NCBI RefSeq assembly: GCF_002505485.1
Contig: NZ_DAVG01000032.1
Coordinates: forward strand, 1-9,976
DNA from: Methanosarcina sp. UBA5
GTDB taxonomy: Archaea > Halobacteriota > Methanosarcinia > Methanosarcinales > Methanosarcinaceae
Reading direction: 5' to 3'
DNA: 9,976 nucleotides
Of this stretch, positions 1 through 5,273 are shown one piece after another; the stretch's first letter is position 1, and every line of letters starts with the position of its first letter. The position numbers and the translations under genes were made by a program. The notes beneath the pieces were generated by a model, which was not told the DNA's origin, searched no databases, and worked only from the letters and a program-made list of their open reading frames with translations.

Positions 1-586
1 TAGCATCAAACTGTTCCTGGGTGATGCTGTCCCTGACAAAACTGCTTCCTGACAGAACCCGCTGGGCAGAGGTTTCTTTCATTGACCTGCCCGAAAGGAA
101 AGCTGATATGGTGTCTACAAAATCGTAGGTATCCTTTGAAAGGCCTTTTGGCAGAAAATCATATACTGACTGGTTGGACAGATCAATTCCAAATGAAGAA
201 AGGGTAAACGCCTTCGTAAGGGTCTGGGAAAGCAGTACCCTATCCTTTCTTGGAAGCACATCAAAAGTCACGAAATCTTTCAGGTTGGAAGGAACTTTGA
301 CAAAAGTGTTTTCAGTCCTAACATAGTAATGCCCATAGTCCTCAAACACAGGTAGAAAATCAAAATAATTATCCATCAGTCTCTTCAGGGGCCCTTCAAT
401 CAGATGGGTTATAGCGTGTGCTCCTGTATCTACCTGATAGCCCTCTACCATGTAGCTGTTGCAGTTCCCACCCAAATTCCGTCTCTTTTCAAGAACAAGA
501 ACTTTTTTCCCATGCTTTGAAAGCGTAAGCGCCGCAAGAAGTCCGCTTATGCCCGCCCCAACAACAATTACATCGTATCTTTTCAT
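1..586 (-). CDS. FAD-dependent oxidoreductase, phytoene desaturase (CrtI)-like, N-terminal part
   Basis: This is a partial gene. It starts at the ATG on complement 584-586 and runs off the left edge after 195 residues with no internal stop. The N-terminus reads MKRYDVIVVGAGISGLLAAL, a Rossmann FAD-binding motif (GxGxxG at residues 10-15). It is followed by the family's E-K-R...NLGGN segment near residues 34-40, where the acidic residue contacts the FAD ribose, and by a DTGAH-type segment near 58-62. This order is typical of the COG1233 phytoene desaturase / carotenoid isomerase superfamily. In methanogens such proteins are generally suspected to act on isoprenoids, but the substrate cannot be told from this half. 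A GAGGT element lies 10 nt before the start. A long AT-rich leader with a dyad at 673-688 lies upstream. Family call is firm; function is open. Confidence 0.88.
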   Translation of the reverse strand, partial: MKRYDVIVVGAGISGLLAALTLSKHGKKVLVLEKRRNLGGNCNSYMVEGYQVDTGAHAITHLIEGPLKRLMDNYFDFLPVFEDYGHYYVRTENTFVKVPSNLKDFVTFDVLPRKDRVLLSQTLTKAFTLSSFGIDLSNQSVYDFLPKGLSKDTYDFVDTISAFLSGRSMKETSAQRVLSGSSFVRDSITQEQFDA

Positions 587-1114
587 ACCCTAAACTACCT
601 CAACTTTTTCCAGAGAATTAAGTTATAATCAAATGCAGTTACGCACCTTGTTTCTCTCAACTCACAACAAAATTCCACGTTAGTGGAAGGGTTAAATAAA
701 ATATAGTGAAAATTATAAATGATTATTCTAAGTTTGGAATATCTTTAAAATGATATTATATAAATTATAATTTACCAGTTTTAAATTCAATCTGTTACCT
801 ATATTTGTAAAGGCAATAAAGAAAAAAATAGTATTTATAGTTACCAGTCGTTATAAGATAAGGCTATCAAAAGTGTGAATTATTTATTTTTTAGTGACAT
901 TGCTTGTTAAGAGTCTTTTAAGATAAAGTCTCAAAAGTTAGAGAAAAATTATCATTTCCTCTCAGTATACTATAGGGTAATTTTCAGCCGTGACTTTATT
1001 ATTTATCATACAATTTATTAATAAGTATTTTTCTATCTCTACAAAATAAAGAGTACCCTCAAGTATTTAAAAATTGAAAAGCTTTCTAAAATGGATAGAT
1101 AAAGTCATTTGAAG
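587..1114. other. AT-rich intergenic stretch without a recognisable gene
   Basis: Both strands are rich in stops and in short A and T runs. Apart from the dyad and TATA-like site near 673-705, I see no RNA gene, repeat array or conserved reading frame. A minus-strand GAGAGGAAATG near 960 looks like a ribosome binding site plus start, but its frame closes after five codons. Confidence 0.6.
673..705 (-). promoter_or_regulatory. Candidate promoter and dyad operator for the CrtI-like oxidoreductase
   Basis: On the minus strand a TATA-like stretch, TATATTTTAT (complement 696-705), is followed by a perfect dyad, TTCCAC-GTTA-GTGGAA (673-688). Archaeal transcription starts about 25 nt after the TATA centre, which would be near 675. 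The dyad would then lie between TATA and start, a usual place for a repressor site. The leader would be about 90 nt. The dyad is directly visible; the promoter and operator roles are inferred. Confidence 0.3.
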
Positions 1115-1216
1115 TTATTCCTCAATGTTTACTCTCTTAAACTTTAGGTAAACCAGAAGTATTCCAATGAAGCCGCCTAAGATTAAATATTTTATTATTT
1201 TTTTTAGTTTTATCAT
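1115..1216 (-). CDS. Putative 33-residue single-span membrane protein
   Basis: This short frame encodes 33 residues. A lysine-rich start (MIKLKKIIKY) leads into a hydrophobic, glycine-containing core (LILGGFIGILLVYL), then a positive KFKR stretch and an acidic tail (VNIEE). This is the pattern of a small single-helix membrane protein. On the minus strand a clean TATA box, TATATAAA (complement 1236-1243), sits 24-27 nt before the ATG, which would fit a leaderless or nearly leaderless transcript. Alternatively AGGA about 10 nt upstream could serve as a ribosome binding site. A second in-frame ATG three codons earlier would give 36 residues. I do not recognise the family. The composition and its own promoter argue for a real gene, but a frame this short in AT-rich DNA could be chance. 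Confidence 0.45.
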   Translation of the reverse strand: MIKLKKIIKYLILGGFIGILLVYLKFKRVNIEE

Positions 1217-1574
1217 GAGTATCATTTCCTATTTTTTTATATAGTTAATACACTGTACATATATTACAATTTTTCCTTACAAATTCTCTTGGTAATTAAT
1301 TACTCACTAAAATAATTTATTCTAGAGCTGCAAAGACAATTTGTCTTCCATAAATTATACCCATAAGTTCACAATTTCATAATCTCATAAGTCATAATCT
1401 TGTCCTAAAATAAAGAAAGTTTTTCGAATTATTGAATAAGTATCTAAAAATAGATGAAAAAGCTTAGTCACAAAAATATCCTCATTACTGATAGCTCTTT
1501 ATGAGTCACAAAAGAGATATAAAGTTTTAACTGAGTACAGTATTTTAATTTTTGCTAAAATAAATCGAGATTCC
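1217..1574. other. AT-rich intergenic stretch; promoter side of the 33-residue protein
   Basis: This holds the TATA box of the small membrane protein at its left end. A perfect 7+1+7 dyad, AAGACAA-T-TTGTCTT, lies at 1333-1347. No coding frame or RNA gene is seen. The right end joins the decayed flavoprotein gene, whose N-terminal coding part is missing, so some of this DNA may be its unrecognisable 5' end. Confidence 0.5.
1333..1347. promoter_or_regulatory. Perfect 15-bp dyad, possible operator
   Basis: AAGACAA and TTGTCTT flank one central T. Compact odd-centre dyads of this size are typical of dimeric archaeal repressor sites. It lies about 120 bp before the small membrane protein's start on the minus strand, further upstream than a TATA-blocking site would be. 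The target gene is uncertain. Confidence 0.25.
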
Positions 1575-2157
1575 AAAACAGGAGCGGACGTTAAGTTAAT
1601 CGATATTGCCAGGGTGAATCATATACTGCACTGCATAATTCCTGTCATGAGACCGGGTGTACACAATAAAAAGACGACTATGAAGTTGTACTGAAAAAGC
1701 TCCTGACTGCCGACGGCATAGTTTTGAGTAGTCCAAACTATAATAACGAATGTAACAGCCCAGCTCAAGACAATGTTCGATAGAAGCCCGCTTGTTATTC
1801 ATGAACAATTCTTTGACGGAAAATACGGCCTTTCGCTGACAACCGCAAGCAGCGATGATCTCGATTTTGTCCCTGGAATTATGGATAACTTTATAGTACA
1901 CTGCGGAGGCAAAACCATTGGAGGAATGGGTTGTTCAGTGGCGAAGGGACCTAAAGCAATGGAAGCAGCCACTGTAAAAATCGCGTGAAATGGGCAAGGA
2001 TCTTGTTAAAGCGATAAAAGAGAAGAGACAATACCCTGAACAGGAAGCCATACATGAAGTCTGGAGAAAACGGTTCAATTATGTCATCCATGCCAACAAA
2101 GAATAGTGGACGCATAACTGCGCTTACTGGATGGAAAAAGGCTGGTTGAAAAAATAA
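1575..2157 (+). pseudogene. Decayed iron-sulfur flavoprotein / NADPH-dependent FMN reductase-like gene
   Basis: Reading across three frames gives pieces of one flavodoxin-fold protein. They run in order: TGADVKLIDIA; a broken cysteine region; DDYEVVLKKLLTADGIVLSS; VTAQLKTMFDRSPLVIHEQ; then the long frame to 1985 with GGKTIGGMGCSV; then EMGKDLVKAIKEKRQYPEQE and a tail ending WMEKGWLKK with TAA at 2155-2157. In the cysteine region (1617-1670), undoing small indels recovers tgc-act-gca-t..-aat-tcc-tgt...gta-..c. This matches a C-x2-C-x2-C-x5-C cluster motif as in archaeal Isf proteins. At least three or four frameshifts and a TAG at 2104-2106 break the gene. The first 30 or so residues, including the FMN phosphate loop, are absent. 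Multiple lesions make sequencing error unlikely. The family call rests on recalled motifs. Confidence 0.72.
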
Positions 2158-2163
2158 TATTTT
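2149..2163 (+). promoter_or_regulatory. Possible TATA element for the DUF169 gene
   Basis: A run of A, then AATAATATTTTT, at the very end of the flavoprotein pseudogene could act as a TATA box. The start site would then be near 2185 and the leader short before the ATG at 2202. The same stretch is a near-palindrome (GAAAAA...TTTTTC) and could equally end transcription of the decayed gene. Weak evidence. Confidence 0.2.
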
Positions 2164-2201
2164 TCAGAGAGATTGTCAGTTAATTTAATGGAAAGTTCAT
2201 T

Positions 2202-2993
2202 ATGTTAAGCCTTGAAGAATTGGGAAATAAGCTTACAAAAGCTGGCAGGTTGAAATTACGTCCCTTATGTGTTTACGGTACGGATGAAATTCCTGAAGAC
2301 GCAGTTCCATCATACACGGTGGACCGCTGTGTAGTAAAGGCGATTTATACTTCAGCTCTCTTTGAAGAGATGCCACCACTCTATGTTGAGGCAGGTCATG
2401 AACAGTGTTGCATCGGCGGCATGGTCTGGATGGGGCTTGCGGAGCCGCATCCAAAACTTAAGTATTTTGTAACTGTGGGCACACCAGATTTCCATGGAGG
2501 CGCTGCCGAGCATTTAAAGGCAACCCCTGAGCTATTCGATGAGCAGAGAGAACGAGCAGGAAAAATCCTTCCACACGGCAAATACACAGTCATTGCTCCG
2601 TGTACTCACAACCTGGCACCTGAAACTGTCAGGTCTTTTATTGTCTTTGCAGGCGGCGAGCAGATCAGGAACCTTTGTGGGCTGGCACAGTTCAGTAGCT
2701 CTGAACCCTTTTTTAAAACTGTGATACCTGGGGGACCTACCTGTGCCACGATGATTGCTTTCCCGGCAGGCATGGCAGAAAATGCCCCGAAAGACTCAGC
2801 TTATGTCGGGCCTGTTGATCCTACAGGAAACCCCTGGCTGCCTCCTGAATTGATGATAATGGGCATTCCTTCGAGGCTGGCGCAGCAAATGGGAACCGAC
2901 ATAGAAGAGTCCTTTATATGCAAGCGGAACAAAATCGCATACCCTGAAAATCGTATAGCTATAAAACCATACATAAAGGGCACAGAGAAGTGA
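2202..2993 (+). CDS. DUF169 family protein (COG2043-like)
   Basis: The 263 residues are an intact, full-length protein that I assign to DUF169. Visible features are an early RPLCVYGTDEIP segment (20-31), a double cysteine in EQCCIGGMVWMGL (67-79), PCTHN (133-137) and GGPTCATMIAFPAG (177-190). There are eight cysteines in all (23, 43, 69, 70, 134, 159, 181, 240). There is no signal peptide or membrane span, so it should be cytoplasmic. DUF169 has no settled biochemical role; clustered cysteines make metal or cluster binding possible, but this is inference. The start at 2202 is supported by GGAAAG six nt upstream. It lies 44 nt after the decayed iron-sulfur flavoprotein on the same strand, so the two may once have been co-transcribed. 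Confidence 0.8.
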   Translation: MLSLEELGNKLTKAGRLKLRPLCVYGTDEIPEDAVPSYTVDRCVVKAIYTSALFEEMPPLYVEAGHEQCCIGGMVWMGLAEPHPKLKYFVTVGTPDFHGGAAEHLKATPELFDEQRERAGKILPHGKYTVIAPCTHNLAPETVRSFIVFAGGEQIRNLCGLAQFSSSEPFFKTVIPGGPTCATMIAFPAGMAENAPKDSAYVGPVDPTGNPWLPPELMIMGIPSRLAQQMGTDIEESFICKRNKIAYPENRIAIKPYIKGTEK

Positions 2994-3126
2994 GAATATA
3001 CAGGGGAATGGATTTCAGACCACAGAGTATGAACTTCAAATAGCAAACAATGAGATTTTTCCAGTTGCGAACTAGGTATTTGAAAAGCTGGCAGAACAAA
3101 CATCAATATCAGCTTCAGCCAGTTAA
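2992..3126 (+). pseudogene. Possible short gene remnant after DUF169
   Basis: Overlapping the DUF169 stop in another frame, 2992-3126 reads as protein-like sequence (…GFQTTEYELQIANNEIFPVA…). It is broken only by a TAG at 3073-3075, then continues VFEKLAEQTSISASAS to TAA at 3124-3126. I do not recognise the family. It has no start codon of its own and no ribosome binding site. It may be the tail of a decayed gene, or chance. Confidence 0.2.
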
Positions 3127-3339
3127 CGGCCCGGCAATTTTTTGTTATCATGAAAAAAGGGAATTTTATCTAGAAATTTACCTTTTATTGGCCTCAGATA
3201 CTTCGGCTTATCCGACAGTTGCCTGGTCCATTCCAGCGCCGGGCAACACTCCCAAAAACCATGAGAACTTCCTTTTCTTACCCTGAATTTCTTTCCTAAC
3301 CTGGAGTTCTATTCTTATCTTCCTTACTTTTTACCAACC
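2994..3339. other. Spacer between convergent DUF169 and cytochrome genes
   Basis: This convergent spacer holds the possible remnant at 2992-3126, the T-tract at 3138-3143 and one fair hairpin. The hairpin is GTTGCCTGG (3218-3226) against CCGGGCAAC (3239-3247): nine pairs including one G-U, with a 12-nt loop. No U-tract follows on either strand. The block around 3200-3250 is more GC-rich than its surroundings, which may mean former coding sequence. No intact gene is seen. Confidence 0.45.
3113..3143 (+). terminator. Possible terminator after DUF169
   Basis: A short GC-rich block with a weak GCC-(7 nt)-GGC pairing is followed by six T residues (3138-3143). Archaeal termination relies mainly on U-tracts, so this is a reasonable end for the DUF169 transcript. 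The hairpin itself is weak. Confidence 0.3.
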
Positions 3340-3864
3340 TTAATCCACAGGCATATAGTTTGCCTCGATAACTTCACCCTCTTTCATTTCTCTTTGTCTT
3401 CTGAACAAGTTATTCGTGGTGAATACTATCCATCTCCAGTGAAGCGCAAGATGGGCAACAAAGAAGAGAAGCATCAGGATTCCGACTTTATCATGGATCA
3501 ACCTCAAGATTGGGCCTGCTCCATGATGGTTGAAATACATTATAAGACCTGAATAACCAACCAAGGCAAATTGAACAAAAAATGCCGAATCCACAAGATA
3601 GTTGAGTTTTACTTTTCTCATCTCTTTGATTTGTCTTTCTTTTCTAATAAAGTTCTTCGTGGTGATTACTATCCATCTCCAGTGCAGTGCAACATGGACA
3701 ACAAAGAAGAGAAGCATCAAGATTCCGACTTTATCATGGATCAACCTCAAAATTGGACCTGCTCCATGGTGGTTGAAATACATTATAAGACCTGAATAAC
3801 CGACCAAGGCAAATTGAACGAAAAATGCCAAGTCCATGAGATAATTGAGCTTTATTTTTCTCAT
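3340..3864 (-). CDS. Tandem-duplicated DUF4405 / cytochrome b561-like membrane protein
   Basis: I place the start at the ATG on complement 3862-3864 (174 residues). Seven codons further upstream would overlap the ribosome binding site. The protein is two 81-residue units (1-81 and 82-162) with 68 identities, plus a 12-residue tail (GEVIEANYMPVD). Each unit has two hydrophobic helices (about 13-30 and 46-62) and five histidines (unit positions 32, 33, 43, 57, 61) in FNHHGAG, LIHDKVG and VVHVALHW. This pattern fits the DUF4405 family of small b-type cytochrome-like proteins, in which histidines on helix pairs hold heme. Two units would give a four-helix bundle in one chain. Heme binding and a role in membrane electron transfer are inferred; no partner oxidoreductase is adjacent. 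Confidence 0.72.
   Translation of the reverse strand: MRKIKLNYLMDLAFFVQFALVGYSGLIMYFNHHGAGPILRLIHDKVGILMLLFFVVHVALHWRWIVITTKNFIRKERQIKEMRKVKLNYLVDSAFFVQFALVGYSGLIMYFNHHGAGPILRLIHDKVGILMLLFFVAHLALHWRWIVFTTNNLFRRQREMKEGEVIEANYMPVD
3379..3864 (-). repeat. In-frame tandem duplication of a 243-bp coding unit
   Basis: Unit 1 occupies complement 3622-3864 and unit 2 complement 3379-3621. Each is exactly 243 bp and begins with ATG AGA AAA. Both the DNA and the protein are highly similar, with 43 consecutive identical residues at unit positions 13-55. Divergence is concentrated at the ends of each unit. The ancestor was probably a single-unit protein of about 93 residues, made of one unit plus the present tail. 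Confidence 0.9.
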
Positions 3865-3866
3865 TT

Positions 3867-3875
3867 CCTCCCTCC
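3867..3875 (-). promoter_or_regulatory. Ribosome binding site that fixes the cytochrome start
   Basis: The minus strand reads GGAGGGAGGAAATGAGA. GGAGG at complement 3871-3875 lies six nt before the ATG at 3862-3864, an ideal Shine-Dalgarno spacing. A longer frame starting at 3885 would translate this element as residues RREE, so the shorter start is preferred. It also makes the protein begin exactly at the duplicated unit. Confidence 0.75.
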
Positions 3876-4123
3876 GTTTTAACATTTACAGCTATGTTTT
3901 TGTAAGATTCTCAATTTCAGTTCATTTAATCGATTTTCACTTGATTGATTTTTGCTTCGTGAACCATTTACCATAGCAGTTCTGCTGTTCTATAGCGGCT
4001 GTTGAACATCCCCTTAATTGGCAGAAAAAGAAATAAAGATACTTGCAAAAAATAGAGGTAAATAGAGAACTGCTTATAATTTAAAAGCCAAATAACTTAT
4101 TTATTTTCAAATAAAGCTTAATT

Positions 4124-4140
4124 AAAGGACATATATTTTA
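4124..4140 (+). promoter_or_regulatory. Orphan BRE/TATA-like promoter element
   Basis: AAAGGAC (4124-4130) directly precedes ATATATTTTA. The same AAAGGAC precedes the strong TATA box of the ABC operon (5134-5140), where it is in the position of the TFB-recognition element. Transcription would start near 4158-4165, but no gene follows for 1.1 kb. Either a non-coding transcript starts here or the match is chance. Confidence 0.3.
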
Positions 4141-4320
4141 AATCTGCTTTTTTGACCTTTATTTGCTAATTGTCTTCATGATAAGATTCCGGTAGGCAAG
4201 ATCAGATAAAAAAGACTTTGAAACAGCCGAAATACTCCCAGAATTAAGGTAAAATCAGATTTATTCGTGTAAAATACTCGTGAGTATCCTCTGTTCTTAA
4301 CGCACGGTTTCCTACCTTAT

Positions 4321-4400
4321 TACCGCTGATAGGAATAGTGGATTCTTCGAAATACCGCTGATAGGAATAGTGGATTCTTCGAAATAGTGGATTCTTCGAA
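4321..4400. repeat. 32-bp tandem repeat, 2.5 copies
   Basis: Two perfect 32-bp copies (4321-4352 and 4353-4384) are followed by the last half of the unit (4385-4400). The unit begins taccgctgatagg and ends gattcttcgaaa, with a TTCGAA palindrome near its end. Perfect identity points to recent expansion, probably by slippage. Confidence 0.9.
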
Positions 4401-4436
4401 CTACTCCTTCGCCTTCTTCTTGATTTCTTTCGTCAT
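4321..4436 (-). pseudogene. Possible 5' remnant of a gene, disrupted by the 32-bp repeat
   Basis: The minus strand from ATG at 4434-4436 encodes MTKEIKKKAKE, then TAG (complement 4401-4403). It then continues FEESTISKNPLFLSAV into the repeat before closing at a TAA near 4321. The lysine-rich, helix-like start looks like a real protein N-terminus. The 32-bp repeat is not a multiple of three, so its expansion would have broken any frame here. No ribosome binding site is evident and the family is unknown. Confidence 0.22.
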
Positions 4437-4762
4437 TTATTCACATTTTAACTTTTTGCAAATAAACCGTGATGAGCGGTTCCAGCTTTCAAGAATATCC
4501 TGTTGGCTCGGGCAGAGGTCTAGAAAAAAATCATATAAGTCTTGGAGAATTCTTCCCTCTTAGTGTTAAGTGAAATTCCCTAAACCGGTCAAAGAACTAA
4601 AAAACAACACTCTAAACCTTAGTTTTGTCGAAGAAACTGTTTCTATGCAAGGCCTGAAGTCTCTTTTGAGGAGACTCCGTATCAAATAAGACTTTATTGA
4701 GATTTAATTCTTTATTTAGAGGATGTTTAAAGATTAAAGTTAATAAATAGCTTACGGAAAAG

Positions 4763-5062
4763 CTTCATTGATAAATTGATTCCTTATATTCCCTGTTTTT
4801 ACTAAGTATGCTTTTATCATTAAATACCAATGAAGGAGATGACTGCCTTCTCCTAGAAACTGCCAGGTAAGGCATCTGCATCTGGCAGGTGCCTTAATCC
4901 TGCAGGGCTCGGTGGGAAAGGAGCAAATAGAAATAGGATACCTCGCCACTTTTAGGGATTCTTAACTCAACATAAAAGTTCTCCCACTTGAAAAGCGATA
5001 GAAGAGAGCAGTCAAAACTACACTCCAGAAAATGAGGCACTGTGCATCTTTTAAGTGCCTCA
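4763..5062. ncRNA. Candidate structured RNA (interlocking inverted repeats)
   Basis: Several perfect inverted repeats follow one another. CTTCATTG (4763-4770) pairs CAATGAAG (4828-4835). AGGAGA (4834-4839) pairs TCTCCT (4849-4854). CTGCCAG (4860-4866) pairs CTGGCAG (4882-4888). AAGGCA (4869-4874) pairs TGCCTT (4890-4895), and also an earlier TGCCTT (4844-4849). TGAGGCACT (5033-5041) pairs AGTGCCTCA (5054-5062). The 4860-4895 stems interleave as a-b-a'-b', the order of an H-type pseudoknot or of a switch between two folds. A TATA-like AGTTAATAAATAG lies near 4738-4750. I match it to no known RNA family, and the strand is unproven. Confidence 0.35.
5033..5062. repeat. Perfect 9-bp inverted repeat, hairpin-forming
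   Basis: TGAGGCACT and AGTGCCTCA surround a 12-nt loop that contains CTTTTA. The hairpin is upstream of the ABC operon's TATA box, so it is not in that leader. No U-tract follows on the plus strand. It could end a transcript coming from the 4763-4900 region, or be a protein-binding dyad. Confidence 0.6.
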
Positions 5063-5133
5063 AAAACGCAAGTCGCTATTAACCTACTACTAATCCTGTA
5101 ATTAGATAAGGACAGTTAAATAACAGTAAAATC

Positions 5134-5150
5134 AAAGGACTATATAAAAA
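5134..5150 (+). promoter_or_regulatory. Archaeal promoter (BRE + TATA box) of the ABC operon
   Basis: AAAGGAC followed by TATATAAAAA is a close match to an archaeal BRE plus TATA box. The expected start is near 5168-5172, giving a leader of about 105 nt before the ATPase start at 5274. It is the strongest promoter-like site in the window. Confidence 0.6.
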
Positions 5151-5155
5151 ATTAT

Positions 5156-5193
5156 ATAACCAATTATCAGATTAATAACCAATTATCAGATTA
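5156..5193. repeat. Perfect 19-bp direct repeat over the expected transcription start
   Basis: Two adjacent perfect copies of ataaccaattatcagatta lie at 5156-5174 and 5175-5193. They begin 6 nt after the TATA box and cover the expected start site. Tandem operators here would block the polymerase, so a repressor role for the ABC operon is a reasonable inference. Confidence 0.75.
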
Positions 5194-5273
5194 GATATTT
5201 CAGGCAGAGTACGAACAAAAAAGCAAAATTAATCACGCAACCCTGAAGCATGGACATGGTTTAGAGGGCATGT

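Larger units (their letters stand above)
3876..5273. other. 1.4-kb gene-free region with repeats and possible RNA structure
   Basis: No intact protein gene is seen on either strand. In order it contains an AT-rich part with an orphan BRE/TATA-like site (4124-4140) and a short inverted repeat ATACTC-GT-GAGTAT (4274-4287). Next come a 32-bp tandem repeat (4321-4400) and a possible gene-start remnant on the minus strand (4321-4436). After featureless sequence to about 4760 there is a cluster of inverted repeats (4763-5062). The promoter of the ABC operon, with its 19-bp direct repeat, ends the region (5134-5193). Confidence 0.6.

Noticed and set aside
1596..1901. 101-codon open frame on the minus strand
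   Set aside because: It lies antisense to the flavoprotein remnant, whose plus-strand pieces match a known fold; the minus-strand peptide has no recognisable features or ribosome binding site.
2801..3151. 116-codon minus-strand frame over the end of DUF169
   Set aside because: Mostly antisense to a firm gene and without a start signal; treated as a shadow.
3050..3286. 78-codon plus-strand frame in the spacer after DUF169
   Set aside because: No ribosome binding site, no domain-like pattern, and a different frame over the same DNA looks more protein-like.
3865..3885. Seven-codon upstream extension of the cytochrome gene
   Set aside because: Those codons contain the GGAGGGAGG ribosome binding site, placed six nt before the internal ATG, which is therefore the likelier start.
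4469..4475. GTGATGA resembling the C box of an archaeal C/D guide RNA
   Set aside because: No CTGA D box follows within about 60 nt, and no paired C'/D' boxes are present.
4752..4949. 65-codon minus-strand frame over the inverted-repeat cluster
   Set aside because: The composition is unlike a protein and the underlying DNA is better explained by dense inverted repeats; no start signal.
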